Assembly: GCF_900111345.1 (NCBI RefSeq)
Contig: NZ_FOGY01000005.1
Location: 248,001-312,000 of the forward strand
Source: Psychrobacillus sp. OK032
GTDB taxonomy: Bacteria; Bacillota; Bacilli; Bacillales_A; Planococcaceae
Direction: 5' to 3'
Length of the DNA stretch: 64,000 nucleotides
Every line of letters starts with the position of its first letter. Position 1 is the first letter of the stretch. A program made the translations under genes and the position numbers. Below are positions 25,139 to 34,699 of this stretch, in pieces. The notes beneath the pieces were generated by a model. The model did not search any database. It was not told where the DNA came from and worked only from the letters and a program-made list of their open reading frames with translations.

Positions 25139-25660
25139 AATACGAAAAATCTAGTATTAATGTCCCTATTAATAGGGGTCGGTGCAGTACTTTATATTAT
25201 TATCCCTGGAATTAATGGTGGGATGAAACCAGACTTCATGTTAACGATGATGTTTATAGGAATTCTATTGTTCCCTGAAGTTAAAAGTGTGTTTCTACTT
25301 GGCATTTCAACAGGTGTGATTTCAGGATTGTTTTCTACATTTCCAGGTGGATTTGTTCCGAACATTATTGATAAATCGGTAACAGCATTTGTCTTCTTTG
25401 GATTAGTACTATTACTTACTAAATTTGCTAACAAATTACCTGTAGCTGTAGTTCTTACATGTATAGGAACACTTGTATCGGGTACGGTATTTTTATCAAC
25501 TGCGATTTTTGTTTTTGGAGCAGGTGCAGTATTCGGGGAATTATTCGTTTTAGTAGTTCTTCCAGCAATTGTGATTAATGCAGTAGCATTCTTTATTATC
25601 TATCCGATTATCGGCAAATTAATTAAACGGTCTAAATTTGAAACAGCACTTACAGCATAA
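25136..25660 (+). CDS. trpP: Tryptophan transporter TrpP
   Basis: This 174-aa membrane protein is the TrpP (YhaG) tryptophan uptake transporter, with about five hydrophobic helices and the signature GGMKPDFMLTMMFIGILLFPEVKSV. The start is TTG 25136, 9 bases behind AGGAG. The Shine-Dalgarno and start codon lie inside a run of in-phase NAG triplets, so tryptophan-loaded TRAP should shut off translation. It lies downstream of hit, as in B. subtilis, but serC is not between them. Its own terminator follows. Confidence 0.92.
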   Translation: MNTKNLVLMSLLIGVGAVLYIIIPGINGGMKPDFMLTMMFIGILLFPEVKSVFLLGISTGVISGLFSTFPGGFVPNIIDKSVTAFVFFGLVLLLTKFANKLPVAVVLTCIGTLVSGTVFLSTAIFVFGAGAVFGELFVLVVLPAIVINAVAFFIIYPIIGKLIKRSKFETALTA

Positions 25661-25668
25661 AATTACTT

Positions 25669-25697
25669 GCTTTCCTTTTCGAAGGAAAGCTTTTTTT
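25669..25697 (+). terminator. Intrinsic terminator of trpP
   Basis: GCTTTCCTT-TTCG-AAGGAAAGC followed by seven T. The TTCG tetraloop makes this a strong stem. Confidence 0.92.
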
Positions 25698-25763
25698 GTT
25701 TTAATTAATATGTTTTAATTATGATATATAAAGGAATAATATAATAATAAGGGGTGAGCACAA

Positions 25764-26147
25764 ATGAAAATAGGGCAATTATTTTTAGGGATTGCAACGG
25801 GCGTGTTAGCTGGGGCTACTACAGTATTGTTATCCACTCCAAAGTCGGGTAATGAAGTACGTATTTCCTTAAAATCCACTTCAACTGATTTTCTGGACAA
25901 ACTATCTGATATAAAACTTCAAATGCAAGATTTAAAAAATTCTATTCGCACTCTAACAAAAGAGTCAAAAGAAGTTATCCCAGAAGCTATTGAAGAGATT
26001 AAAGCAGATGTGGAACAATGGAAAAGTGAAACTGCACCATTACAAGCAAAACTTCAAGATGAAATTTCCGCTATTCAATCAGCAATCGAAGAGATGGAAA
26101 AAGCGTTACCAAAGAGAAAAGAAGCTGCTGCCACACTTGTTGATTAA
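25764..26147 (+). CDS. yhaH: YtxH-domain protein (YhaH-like)
   Basis: This 127-aa protein has a glycine-rich N-terminal membrane segment (LFLGIATGVLAGATTVLL) followed by the YtxH motif STPKSGNEVR. A long helical, probably coiled-coil tail (residues 40-120) is rich in Lys and Glu. Family members are stress- or stationary-phase-associated envelope proteins of unknown function. It starts at ATG 25764 after GGGGTGAG. It is located between trpP and hpr, as in B. subtilis (yhaG-yhaH-hpr). Identification rests on this synteny plus the domain. Confidence 0.8.
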   Translation: MKIGQLFLGIATGVLAGATTVLLSTPKSGNEVRISLKSTSTDFLDKLSDIKLQMQDLKNSIRTLTKESKEVIPEAIEEIKADVEQWKSETAPLQAKLQDEISAIQSAIEEMEKALPKRKEAAATLVD

Positions 26148-26217
26148 CCAAATGTAACTGGTAAATTGTTTAGTAAATGGTGATAACACACGAGGTATCC
26201 TATAAATAGGTGCTTTT

Positions 26218-26248
26218 GGAGTACTTTGAACTGAACCAGTTCTACTCC
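26218..26248 (+). other. Hairpin in the yhaH-hpr gap
   Basis: GGAGTA and TACTCC enclose an inner GAACTG/CAGTTC stem. It is followed 18 bp later by a separate terminator hairpin. Together they would give a two-hairpin 3' end or a small structured RNA. There is no coding potential. The stretch 26308-26510 shows no gene. Confidence 0.45.
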
Positions 26249-26265
26249 ATTACCGAGAGTTTTTG

Positions 26266-26307
26266 ATGCGTAGGGATACGATTTTGTAGCTTCCCTACGC
26301 ATTTTTT
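26266..26307 (+). terminator. Intrinsic terminator in the yhaH-hpr gap
   Basis: ATGCGTAGGGA pairs with TCCCTACGCAT and is followed by TTTTT. It is 119 bp beyond the yhaH stop, so either yhaH has a long structured 3' UTR or a short independent RNA ends here. Confidence 0.85.
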
Positions 26308-26518
26308 AAAATAATCATTCGTCCGTCACTCTCCAAAAGTACAGATAAACAAGTACCATTGCAAACGTAGGACTAGCCCACTTTCTAATCTAGTTAAAAA
26401 CAGCCAAAGATGTAATTTAAAGAGATGCACGTAATCATTATGATGAGCGGTATCTTTTTTTTATGATAAAAATACTATTATTTATTTTTGATAATATGTA
26501 TTCAGTTACATACTTTCT

Positions 26519-26527
26519 TGCTATAAT
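26519..26527 (+). promoter_or_regulatory. Extended -10 promoter element of hpr
   Basis: TGCTATAAT is an extended -10, 37 bases before the hpr ATG. The upstream 60 bp are extremely AT-rich (possible UP element or regulator-binding region). Confidence 0.55.
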
Positions 26528-26563
26528 ATTTGAAAGATTATAATAGAGAAAGAAGGCATACAT

Positions 26564-27097
26564 ATGACTGAACAGTTTTATACGATGAAAGAAGCAATGC
26601 TCTATAGTCAGCGTATCGCACAGCTATCGAAGGCACTGTGGAAAGCTGTAGAAAAAGATTGGCAGACATGGATAAAACCTTATGACTTGAATATTAATGA
26701 GCATCATATTTTATGGATTTCTTATCATTTGCAAGGTGCCACAGTATCCGAAGTTGCAAAATTCGGGGTAATGCATGTTTCAACTGCTTTTAATTTCTCT
26801 AAAAAGCTAGAAGAGCGCGGTTTACTTACCTTTTCGAAAAGAGACGCCGACAAACGAAACACATATGTTGAAATTACAACAACTGGAAAATCATTACTCG
26901 ACGAAATGTATGAAAATTATCATGATACACCTCACTCTGTTATCGAAGGTTCTCGTTCAATGAAACAATTGTATGGTAAATTTCCAGAATTTTTAGATGT
27001 AATGGCTGTTATACGGAATATTTATGGGGATGACTTCATGGAAATATTTGAGCGTTCTATTAAGAATATCGATGAATCTTTCACCCAAAAAGATTAG
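26564..27097 (+). CDS. hpr: MarR-family transition-state regulator Hpr (ScoC)
   Basis: This 177-aa winged-helix repressor represses extracellular protease, peptide-transport and sporulation genes in B. subtilis. The MarR core is clear ([24 protein letters not shown], then [31 protein letters not shown]), with the extended C-terminal helices characteristic of Hpr. ATG 26564 is preceded by GAAAGAAGG. Gene order yhaH-hpr and a promoter with an extended -10 support the call. No terminator is apparent directly after it. Confidence 0.93.
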   Translation: MTEQFYTMKEAMLYSQRIAQLSKALWKAVEKDWQTWIKPYDLNINEHHILWISYHLQGATVSEVAKFGVMHVSTAFNFSKKLEERGLLTFSKRDADKRNTYVEITTTGKSLLDEMYENYHDTPHSVIEGSRSMKQLYGKFPEFLDVMAVIRNIYGDDFMEIFERSIKNIDESFTQKD

Positions 27098-27213
27098 ATT
27101 TTGTCAGTGTAAGCGCTCTATAATTCTTAATAATTTATGTATTGCATTTTAATAGTAAAAGTCGTATGGTATGTATCTGAAGTTCATTCTCTTCTACAGG
27201 AGTTGCATACACT

Positions 27214-27759
27214 TTGCATTGTTGGAAAACAATTAATGTAAAAAAACAATATGGCTTAGAAAGGTTATTTCTATTATCCTCTCTATTAGTTATAATCGTT
27301 TTTTCTTTCGCATACGTTTTGTTAGGTATTATTAACGACACAAATAAATCAGATGATTATTTTCTAGTATTCACACTAGCATTTTTAAGCATTTACCCGC
27401 TTCATAAGTTACTACACTTCATTCCACTTTTTAAGTTTCGTGATAACGTGAAGATCATAAAGAAAAAACAATTTGGTTTTCTACCTACTGTTTCTATTAG
27501 AGTAGTTGAACCAATTAATAAAAACAGATTTATCTATTCTTTATTAGCACCTTTTATATTTATCAATTTTGTTTTAATAATCGGAGCATTACTTATACCT
27601 GTTTTTTCACATTATTTCACTATGCTATTTGCGTACCATTGTGGTATTTGTTTGATCGATTTAATATATGTAAAGCATTTAAGCAAGTCTCCAAAAAGTG
27701 CATATATTGAAGAAACAGAAGCTGGTTTCGAAATTCTAATCGCTCCAACCCATCCTTAG
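27214..27759 (+). CDS. DUF3267-type membrane protein (YhaJ-like?)
   Basis: This 181-aa protein has four hydrophobic segments (about residues 18-40, 50-66, 107-127 and 133-155). The segment PLHKLLHFIPLFKFRD resembles the H-x3-H motif of DUF3267 putative zincins, but with Lys in place of the catalytic Glu. A start at TTG 27214 has AGGAG 11 bases upstream, a long spacing, so the exact start is uncertain. In B. subtilis genes yhaI, yhaJ, yhaK and yhaL occupy this place between hpr and prsA. I cannot assign a function. Confidence 0.6.
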   Translation: MHCWKTINVKKQYGLERLFLLSSLLVIIVFSFAYVLLGIINDTNKSDDYFLVFTLAFLSIYPLHKLLHFIPLFKFRDNVKIIKKKQFGFLPTVSIRVVEPINKNRFIYSLLAPFIFINFVLIIGALLIPVFSHYFTMLFAYHCGICLIDLIYVKHLSKSPKSAYIEETEAGFEILIAPTHP

Positions 27760-27828
27760 CAAAATGTAACACTTGTAAAATTCGTTCCTTCTTTGATATG
27801 CTTACTAGTATATGAAGGGAGTCTGGAC

Positions 27829-28014
27829 ATGATCATATTTACGTTAGTTCTATTCTCAGCATTTTATTTGCTACAAATAAACCGAATGACATACGCTTTA
27901 GTTATGTCAAAAGAAATTCCGGAAGAAAAACACCCGAAGATTTTTCGTACCATTAATATACTTATTACGATTCTTCTTGTTTCCTTCTACGTAGAACTTT
28001 TTTACACAGTTTAA
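27829..28014 (+). CDS. Small two-helix membrane protein
   Basis: This 61-aa protein starts at ATG 27829 behind GAAGGGAG. It consists of two hydrophobic helices (residues 1-22 and 40-58) joined by a charged loop with SKEIPEEKHPKIF. I do not recognise the family. The clear ribosome site and a following terminator (28022-28066) support a real gene. An earlier in-frame ATG at 27793 lacks a ribosome site. Confidence 0.6.
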   Translation: MIIFTLVLFSAFYLLQINRMTYALVMSKEIPEEKHPKIFRTINILITILLVSFYVELFYTV

Positions 28015-28021
28015 GAGGAAA

Positions 28022-28066
28022 AAATGGACCCAAATCATTAGAATGATTTCGGGTCATTTCTTTTTT
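28022..28066 (+). terminator. Intrinsic terminator of the small membrane protein gene
   Basis: AATGGACCCAAATCAT and ATGATTTCGGGTCATT pair over a 3-base loop, followed by TCTTTTTTC. The stem has a few mismatches. Confidence 0.8.
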
Positions 28067-28083
28067 CTCTTTAAATGCATAGG

Positions 28084-28115
28084 GAACTAAGATCGATTTT
28101 ACACGATCTTAGTTC
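28084..28115 (-). terminator. Intrinsic terminator of the YjcZ-type gene
   Basis: GAACTAAGATCG and CGATCTTAGTTC form a perfect 12-bp stem with an 8-base loop, just beyond the stop codon of the minus-strand small gene. The T run is poor. Confidence 0.6.
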
Positions 28116-28124
28116 ACGTCTTCA

Positions 28125-28232
28125 TTAGTAGATAAACGCTGCTCCTACAATGATTAAAAGAATAAATAGAACAACTATCAAAGCAAAGCCAGAACCCGAA
28201 CCATAACCGCCACCGCTATATTGTCCGCCCAT
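28125..28232 (-). CDS. YjcZ-family sporulation membrane peptide
   Basis: This 35-aa peptide starts at the minus-strand ATG 28232 behind GGAGGTG. It reads MGGQYSGGGYGSGSGFAL followed by a single hydrophobic helix ending VGAAFIY. The glycine/tyrosine/serine-rich head and one transmembrane helix are diagnostic of the YjcZ family, small proteins made during sporulation. It is transcribed opposite to its neighbours. Such peptides are often missed because of their size. Confidence 0.85.
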   Translation of the reverse strand: MGGQYSGGGYGSGSGFALIVVLFILLIIVGAAFIY

Positions 28233-28370
28233 TTAAAAACACCTCCTTTTCCATGTATCCTATGCGATATTTTCAATAATCGGTAGGCAAATGAACGGGA
28301 ACCATTTTTGTTTTTATTTCGTTTATGTTATAGTTACAACTGCAGCAACAAGAAGTTAGGAGAGAATTCC

Positions 28371-29309
28371 ATGAAAAAAACAGTATTAACATTTACACTT
28401 GCAGCATCAGTTCTTGCATTAGGCGCTTGTAGTAATGATTCAGCAACTAAAGACGAAGTAATCGCTACTTCTAAAGTTGGAGATATCACTCATAATGATT
28501 TATATGAAGAAATGAAAGCATCTATAGGAGATCAAGCATTTCAACTTCTGATGATTGAAAAAGTATTAGCATCGAAGTATGAAGTTACAGAAGATGAAGT
28601 AAACGCGCAATTAGAAGCTGACAAAAAGCAATATGGCGAAAACTTCGAAGCAATAATCGCACAACAAGGCTATACAGAATCTTCGTACAAAAAATTCATA
28701 GAACTTAACTTGATGCAAGAAAAAGCATTAGTTGAAGACGTGGATGTAACAGAAGATGAAATAAAGGCTGAATACGAAAATATCAAAAACGAAATCCAAG
28801 CTCGTCATATAGTAGTAGAAGATGAAGAGACTGCTAAAAAGGTGAAAGCGGAACTTGAATCTGGAAAAGATTTTGCAGAAGTTGCAAAAGAGTATTCTAT
28901 TGAACAAGCGGCACAAACAACTGGTGGGGATTTAGGTTGGTTTAACAAAGCAACTAATATGGATCAACAGTTTTTAGAAGGTGCTTTCGCATTGGAGAAA
29001 AACGTTCTAAGCGAGCCGATTCAATCTAGCTTTGGCTATCATATCATTGAAGTAACGGACAAGCGTGAGATTGAAGAATCATACGAAGATAAAAAAGCCG
29101 AGCTTGAAAAACAATTAAAACTTGCAAAAGCAGATACATCAACGTTATTAACGAAAGTAGCGAAAATGATGAAAGATGCTGATATCAAGATCAAGGATGA
29201 AGATTTAAAAACAGCGTTAGATGAGTTTTTAGCTGCAGCTGAAACACCAGCACCAACTGCTGATACAACGACTGAAGATGCAGATACATCAACAGAAGAA
29301 AGTAAATAA
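28371..29309 (+). CDS. prsA: Foldase lipoprotein PrsA (peptidyl-prolyl isomerase)
   Basis: This 312-aa lipoprotein folds secreted proteins on the outer membrane face. The signal peptide is MKKTVLTFTLAASVLALGAC with lipobox LGAC (Cys20). Flanking SurA-like helical regions surround a parvulin (PpiC) domain at residues about 134-225 (IQARHIVVEDEETAKKV, FAEVAKEYS, GGDLGWF, FGYHIIEVTD). The tail is low-complexity (TPAPTADTTTEDADTSTEES). A frame upstream to 28308 lacks a ribosome site; ATG 28371 has TAGGAGAG. Essential in B. subtilis. The terminator follows at once. Confidence 0.95.
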   Translation: MKKTVLTFTLAASVLALGACSNDSATKDEVIATSKVGDITHNDLYEEMKASIGDQAFQLLMIEKVLASKYEVTEDEVNAQLEADKKQYGENFEAIIAQQGYTESSYKKFIELNLMQEKALVEDVDVTEDEIKAEYENIKNEIQARHIVVEDEETAKKVKAELESGKDFAEVAKEYSIEQAAQTTGGDLGWFNKATNMDQQFLEGAFALEKNVLSEPIQSSFGYHIIEVTDKREIEESYEDKKAELEKQLKLAKADTSTLLTKVAKMMKDADIKIKDEDLKTALDEFLAAAETPAPTADTTTEDADTSTEESK

Positions 29310-29320
29310 TTTCTCATACA

Positions 29321-29355
29321 AAAAGCGTAAGGGCATAAGCCTTTACGCTTTTTTT
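29321..29355 (+). terminator. Intrinsic terminator of prsA
   Basis: AAAAGCGTAAGG pairs with CCTTTACGCTTTT over a 6-base loop and runs into seven T. Confidence 0.92.
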
Positions 29356-29423
29356 GTGCTTTAAGAAATTATAAAATCTATGGCATATAGATTACTTTCT
29401 ACAAGTGATTCTTCCTCTAGACT

Positions 29424-29735
29424 CCAACGCCGTGCTCCTGCGCAAGCTCGTCGCAGTTAAACCATGTGCTCCTGCGCAAGCTCGTTGTAAACAAAATCGC
29501 TTGTGGTGGCTGAGGAGCTGCCTCCCGGGCCCGCACGATGCGGGTCATGCGTCCTTTGCCACAGGATGTGGCGTACTTAAGATGCCTTCCCGTCCCATTT
29601 GCCTGTCTGAGGCCTGCAGGGTGTAGGTCATGCAGTCGTCGCGAAATATCTTTTTATTTTGCGACGAGCTTTGCGCAGGAGCACCACGATGTCGCGAACT
29701 TAGATTGTATTCCTCTAACATAGGCGCTTTCGCTT
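29424..29735. repeat. Dispersed GC-rich intergenic repeat, copy R2 (reverse orientation, longest)
   Basis: About 310 bp of GC-rich sequence between prsA and yhaM. Read on the minus strand it begins AAAAGCGAAAGCGCCTATG, then GTGCTCCTGCGCAAAGCTCG, then a unique central part with several short inverted repeats (CCCGCA-TCGTGCGGG, CCACATCCTGTGG). It ends with two GAGCTTGCGCAGGAGCACATG units. It aligns over most of its length with R3 and partly with R1. Open frames inside it are chance products. Confidence 0.8.
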
Positions 29736-29741
29736 TTGTTA

Positions 29742-30680
29742 TTATTCAAATGTAGGTTTATAAAATGAACGGTTTTCTAACGGGAATAAACGTTCAGTAA
29801 ACTCTCCTGGATTTGTTTTGTCTAATGCACGATTTAGCATATTCATTTTTGCATCGATATTATCAATATAATGCAAGATTTCCGCTTCACGAACCATTGG
29901 GCGCTTTGGACTTCCCCATTCTTCTTTTCCATGGTGAGAAAGCACCATATGTTGAAGAAGCATAACTTCTTCCCCTTCTATTTGAAGTTCATCTGCTGCT
30001 TTTGAGATTTCATTGACCATAATTGTAATATGACCAAGTAAATTTCCTTCGGTCGTGTATGTTGTTGCAACCGGTCCAGATAGCTCTATTACTTTTCCGA
30101 TATCGTGTAAAATAATGCCGGCATATAATAGATCTTTGTTAAGCGTTGGATATAAATCACATAATGCTTTCGCAAGTTTTAACATGGAAACAACGTGGTC
30201 GATTAGACCAGATGCGTAATCATGGTGATTTTTCGTCGCCGCTGGGTATGTCATAAATGCAGGTTGATGTTTTTTTAGTAAGTGACGCGTAACCCGCTGG
30301 ATCAATGGATTTTTCATTTCGAAGAAAAATTGCATCACTTCTTCCATTAATTCTTCTTTCGACTTTTCAGCTGATGGCACAAGGTCCTGAATAGTAACCT
30401 GTTCGTCTGATTTTGCTGGACGGATGCTTTTTACTCGAAGCTGGAACTTTCCTCGATAATCTTGAATTTCTCCTCCTACACGGACAATTTGACTAGCAGC
30501 GTATAACTTTTCGTGCTCATCATTTGTATCCCATAGTTTCGCTTCGATATCGCCGCTTTTATCTTGTAAAACAAGTGACATAAATGGCTTGCCAACAGTT
30601 GTTATCCCTTTTGTTGATTGTTTTATTAGTAAGAAATGATCTACTGGATCCCCTACTCGTAGTTGTGTAATACCTTTCAT
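29742..30680 (-). CDS. yhaM: 3'-5' exoribonuclease YhaM
   Basis: This 312-aa nuclease trims RNA (and single-stranded DNA) from the 3' end with a divalent metal. Residues about 10-95 form an OB-fold nucleic-acid-binding domain ([30 protein letters not shown]). Residues about 155-290 form an HD phosphohydrolase domain with metal ligands in [11 protein letters not shown] and [12 protein letters not shown]. It is the last gene of the yhaO-yhaN-yhaM operon, overlapping yhaN by 4 bp. ATG 30680 follows GGAGGGAA. Confidence 0.95.
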   Translation of the reverse strand: MKGITQLRVGDPVDHFLLIKQSTKGITTVGKPFMSLVLQDKSGDIEAKLWDTNDEHEKLYAASQIVRVGGEIQDYRGKFQLRVKSIRPAKSDEQVTIQDLVPSAEKSKEELMEEVMQFFFEMKNPLIQRVTRHLLKKHQPAFMTYPAATKNHHDYASGLIDHVVSMLKLAKALCDLYPTLNKDLLYAGIILHDIGKVIELSGPVATTYTTEGNLLGHITIMVNEISKAADELQIEGEEVMLLQHMVLSHHGKEEWGSPKRPMVREAEILHYIDNIDAKMNMLNRALDKTNPGEFTERLFPLENRSFYKPTFE

Positions 30681-33394
30681 TTCACATTCCCTCCACTTCC
30701 GGCTAATATGTCTGCTACTTCAACGATATGTGCATCTTTCCAGCCATATCGCATATTTTCATGACATGTAAAATACAGTAGTTGATGTTTTTTCTGTAGC
30801 TCTGTCATTAATTGTACCATGTGTTGCAGCCTGAAACGATCGAAATGTACAAATGGATCGTCCATAATAATTGGAAAAGGTGTTGTCCCTTTTAACGCTA
30901 CTGCAAGTGCAATTCGTAAAGAAATATATGCTTGTTCTTTTGTTGCTTGGCTAAGCTCGGCAATTTTATAACGCTGTCCGTTTGATCTGACGGCTTCAAA
31001 ATTTCCCTCTGGCGTTAGGACCAACGCTTCATAAACATTACCTGTAAGCGTGCGGAAATAGCTCTGTGCGTACTCCAATACTTCCGGAAGGCGTTCTTCC
31101 TTTAGTTGCACAAATGTTTGTTGTATCGTTTCTACAATCGCCTTATAAGCAGCCCACTTTTTCACTAATTCATATAGCTCTGTCTTTTTCTGTTCAAGCT
31201 GTTGTAGTTTTTCACTTTGTTCATCATTTTCGATCAACTTTTTTGTTTTATATTGGAGAGATGCTTTTTCTTCTAGCAATTGATTCCGTTCTTGTTGGAA
31301 GGCATGCAGTTTTTCTTTGTTCTCTATTTCAAAGCTTTCATTAAATTCATGGATATTAATTTCTCTATTACCTAATTGCATTCTAATTTGTTCGATTTCT
31401 TTCTCTAATGCTAGCTTTTCTTCATAAAGTTTAGATGCAGTGTAATAATCTCCTTCATTTTCTACATTCGCTTCTTTATACAACTCACCAATTTTTTCTA
31501 CATATACAGCAAGAACTAATTTAGTTTCCTGTAGTTTTGTTTCAATTTGAACATTTTTTTTAGCTTTAAACTGTTGTTCTTCCGCTTTTCTCTTTTCTAT
31601 TAAATAATGTTCACGAAGTTGGTGGAAAAGTATATCTTCTATTAAATGAATGTTTGCCACTTCTTGTGCTTGTTCGAATAGTATTTGAAACCTTTTACTC
31701 ACTTCATATAATTTCTCTTCCATTTGATCTAATATCATTTGTTGTTCTTGAATTATTCGGAGTCTATTAAATAACTCTGGCAATAGGCTAGGTGAGAGCT
31801 CATTACTAATATGGTACTTCGTTAAAAATGAATGTATCTGATGGTAAATCTCACTATTTTCTCGCTCTAGTTCTCGTATAGCATATTCGAGTTGTGCTAT
31901 TTGCTCCTTTAACTTCTGTTGTTCTTTCAACAATAAACTAGAATATTTTTGAACATCATTTGATTGTTGCAATGTTCTAAGCAGGAACGTGAAGCCAACG
32001 TAAACAATCACACTAATTAGGACAGTTGTCAGAGCGATCATCCAATTTGCTTGAAGAAAGCTAAAAGTTAAACCGAGTAAAAGAATGACTCCAATAAGCA
32101 AAATAGCTATTCGGTTTGCATTATTTTTCTCGGAAGAGGATCTGTTCGATCGTTTCGATTCGTTTATATGATTTTGGTGTTTTTCGAGGTCTTCTTTTTT
32201 CATTTGTAATAAACGATTTTCCTGAATGATTTGTCGTTCTAGTTGTTCCTGTTTTTTAAGGAATGAAACAAGTTTATCTTCTTGCACAATGGATACATCC
32301 GCTTGAACCATATGAGTTAAACTTTTTTCCCAATCTACTCCAATTAGCGCTAATTGTTGCATTTGGCTCTGCAAAGTTTTACTTTGTTCCTCTTCTATTT
32401 GTATTCGTTTTGCTCTCTGTTCATGCCACTCGGTTTCCTTGTTTAAAAATGCTTGTAGCGCTTCTAATTCTTCTTGTGATAAAACTTTGTGATTATTTGT
32501 TGTATTAGCGAGCTCTTCCTCTAATTGTTCAAGCATAATTTTCACACTAATTTCTTTATCCTTGATTAACTCATAGCGACGTATTCCATCTACTGGGAAG
32601 GTTATTTGCTTTACTTTTTCAAGCGCTTGTTCCAACACTATTTCTTTTTCTTTTATGGGCTTTAGTTGCTTCCAACTTAAATAGTGTTGTAATCGATCAG
32701 AGATATTTTTCTCCTCTTCGATCGTTTTCGTTATGAGTAGTTCAAGTTCAAGTAAACGTTTAATAGAGGGCTCATACATTTGCGTCTCTTCCATTTTTTG
32801 TTTCCATGCTAACTCTAATTCTCGTAATTCTTCGATTTTTTGATTGATTAATGGCTTCTTCCCAGTTGGTTTAAAGAGTTCTCCCATTTCTTTTACAAAT
32901 TGAGCTTCGACACTTGTTAACATGTCCATCCCAGTTGTACCTGATATAAGGAGCGTTCTTGTTAGCTCTTCTTCTGTCATTTTTTCGAAGCCTTGCAATT
33001 GAAGCAATGAAAAAGAGAAAATTGCTTCGAAATCTGCACGACTGTATGAATGAAGTAAAGATGAAAGTTCTTTCTCCCCACCTCGGGTGCCATCTTCAAA
33101 GTATAGTGTAACGTCTCCGCTTGCTTTTCCTTTAACACGTTCTACTATTATACGAGCTCCATGCTTATCTATTAGATGAATTTTTCCACCGTACTTGGCC
33201 CCACTTTTCGGTTCGTATCTTAATATTTGTGCATTTTTTTGTGGGAATCCAAAAAGCATATGCAAAATGAATTGTTGGATGGTGGACTTTCCGGCTTCAT
33301 TTTCCCCGTACAAGACATTGATGCCATCCATTAAATTTATTTCTACATTTTCATGTTTTCCAAAGCCATATATATGGAGTTTTTCTATTTTCAC
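30677..33394 (-). CDS. yhaN: YhaN, SbcC/Rad50-like AAA ATPase
   Basis: This 905-aa ATPase is organised like SbcC/Rad50. The N-terminal Walker A is [11 protein letters not shown] near residue 36, followed by very long coiled-coil arms (about residues 180-420 and 480-760). The C-terminal part has Walker [12 protein letters not shown]. Unusually for SbcC but typical for YhaN, two hydrophobic segments lie mid-chain ([18 protein letters not shown] and a second of 20 residues), where a zinc hook would be, so it is probably membrane-associated. GTG start at 33394 behind AAAGGTGG. It overlaps yhaO by 4 bp, and the pair should act as a nuclease-ATPase complex. Confidence 0.92.
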   Translation of the reverse strand: MKIEKLHIYGFGKHENVEINLMDGINVLYGENEAGKSTIQQFILHMLFGFPQKNAQILRYEPKSGAKYGGKIHLIDKHGARIIVERVKGKASGDVTLYFEDGTRGGEKELSSLLHSYSRADFEAIFSFSLLQLQGFEKMTEEELTRTLLISGTTGMDMLTSVEAQFVKEMGELFKPTGKKPLINQKIEELRELELAWKQKMEETQMYEPSIKRLLELELLITKTIEEEKNISDRLQHYLSWKQLKPIKEKEIVLEQALEKVKQITFPVDGIRRYELIKDKEISVKIMLEQLEEELANTTNNHKVLSQEELEALQAFLNKETEWHEQRAKRIQIEEEQSKTLQSQMQQLALIGVDWEKSLTHMVQADVSIVQEDKLVSFLKKQEQLERQIIQENRLLQMKKEDLEKHQNHINESKRSNRSSSEKNNANRIAILLIGVILLLGLTFSFLQANWMIALTTVLISVIVYVGFTFLLRTLQQSNDVQKYSSLLLKEQQKLKEQIAQLEYAIRELERENSEIYHQIHSFLTKYHISNELSPSLLPELFNRLRIIQEQQMILDQMEEKLYEVSKRFQILFEQAQEVANIHLIEDILFHQLREHYLIEKRKAEEQQFKAKKNVQIETKLQETKLVLAVYVEKIGELYKEANVENEGDYYTASKLYEEKLALEKEIEQIRMQLGNREINIHEFNESFEIENKEKLHAFQQERNQLLEEKASLQYKTKKLIENDEQSEKLQQLEQKKTELYELVKKWAAYKAIVETIQQTFVQLKEERLPEVLEYAQSYFRTLTGNVYEALVLTPEGNFEAVRSNGQRYKIAELSQATKEQAYISLRIALAVALKGTTPFPIIMDDPFVHFDRFRLQHMVQLMTELQKKHQLLYFTCHENMRYGWKDAHIVEVADILAGSGGNVK

Positions 33395-34602
33395 TGTTTA
33401 TCCACCTTTGTCACTACTTTTGAAAGCAAATGTTCTGCTTCTTGTAACGTTTCATTCAAAAACAGTTCGTCTATTGTAGGTAAATATCTGCTACCTTTTG
33501 GATGTCGATAAAGATCTTTTAAAACATGTTTCCAGTCGGAAGAATCCCATTCTTTCATTATATCTAGAAGCATATTCAATTCTCTTCGATCTTTATTAGG
33601 GTGAGTTATATGCAAGTCTTTCACTATTATAAACGGACTATCCATCTCCAAGTTTTCTTGTAGGAGAAATAGCCACTCTTCCTTAGAAGAACCTTGAATA
33701 AGCTCGTTTGTCTCTTCTGTAATATCCGTTAAAATAAGTTCAATCAATGCATTTCCATTTGTTTTCCTGTAGTGGTCTAAGGTTAGTTCGATATGTTTTA
33801 TTAATTCATTTGCATGAACAATTCCTTCACAAGAAACTTCTACTACATCATAAAGAAATGCAGATGACGGTATAAATCGAAGCATTGCATTATGTTTCGT
33901 TAAGGTGACATCATAAAATCCTTTTAACCCTTTTTCGTTTCGGTGACGACTTTGCGTATTACCTGGATACACAATCGGTGGATCATCATGCAAAGTTTGT
34001 CGCTTATGAATATGGCCAAGTGCCCAATAATCATAGCCCTTTGCTATTAAATTATTTTTTTGAAAAGGGGCATATACATCATGTTCCACGTTTCCTTCCA
34101 CACTACCATGTAGCATTCCGATATGAATATGTTGTCCATTAGCAGTCGGGTAATAGGTATGCATTCCTTCTAAAACATGTCGCTCTTTATAGCTAAATCC
34201 TGATATATTTACTTTTTGCCCTTTAATATCTAATGTTTTTGTTTCCACGTCTCCTCCAAATTCTTGCACATTGTCTGGAAGCTGAAACCGCACCCAGTTT
34301 CCACTTAAATGATCATGGTTTCCATAACAAATGAAAACAGGAATTCCTTCTGATTGTAGTGCTTCCATTCCTTTTTGAAATAAATGTTGGGCACGTAAAC
34401 TACGATTTTCCCCATCATAAATATCTCCAACTATTAACACGAAATCTGGCTTATTTTCCAATGCATATTCCACAATGTTTGTAAAAGCGTTAAATGTGCT
34501 TTCACGTATGTCATTCCACTTGCTTTGCGGAATAGAAGAAATCCCTTTAAAAGGACTGTCCAGATGCAAATCAGCTATATGGAGAAATCGAATTTCTGTC
34601 AT
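33391..34602 (-). CDS. yhaO: YhaO, SbcD/Mre11-like metallophosphoesterase
   Basis: This 403-aa putative DNA/RNA-end nuclease carries the calcineurin-like motifs in order: HIADLHLDSPF, VGDIYDGENR, CYGNHDH, GMLHGS and GHIHKRQTL. The C-terminal 150 residues form a capping and partner-binding region. The reading frame opens at TTG 34620. ATG 34602 is preferred because GAGGTGG is 5 bases upstream. It is the first gene of the yhaO-yhaN-yhaM operon. By analogy with SbcCD it forms a complex with YhaN. Confidence 0.92.
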   Translation of the reverse strand: MTEIRFLHIADLHLDSPFKGISSIPQSKWNDIRESTFNAFTNIVEYALENKPDFVLIVGDIYDGENRSLRAQHLFQKGMEALQSEGIPVFICYGNHDHLSGNWVRFQLPDNVQEFGGDVETKTLDIKGQKVNISGFSYKERHVLEGMHTYYPTANGQHIHIGMLHGSVEGNVEHDVYAPFQKNNLIAKGYDYWALGHIHKRQTLHDDPPIVYPGNTQSRHRNEKGLKGFYDVTLTKHNAMLRFIPSSAFLYDVVEVSCEGIVHANELIKHIELTLDHYRKTNGNALIELILTDITEETNELIQGSSKEEWLFLLQENLEMDSPFIIVKDLHITHPNKDRRELNMLLDIMKEWDSSDWKHVLKDLYRHPKGSRYLPTIDELFLNETLQEAEHLLSKVVTKVDKQ

Positions 34603-34699
34603 TGCTTCCACCTCACTCAAAAACGAATATTTGTTCTTATTTTATCATAAAGAAAAGATTGCATACAAACAAATGTATACAATCTTATTCTATCCTTTG

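Noticed and set aside
27107-27122. TGTAAGCGCTCTATA after hpr, similar to a CcpA cre site
   Set aside because: Only the left half matches the consensus, and the position is downstream of the gene with no clear promoter.
29405-29723. Open frames of 61-73 codons on the plus strand between prsA and yhaM
   Set aside because: They lie wholly inside the dispersed GC-rich repeat, have no ribosome sites and differ between copies.
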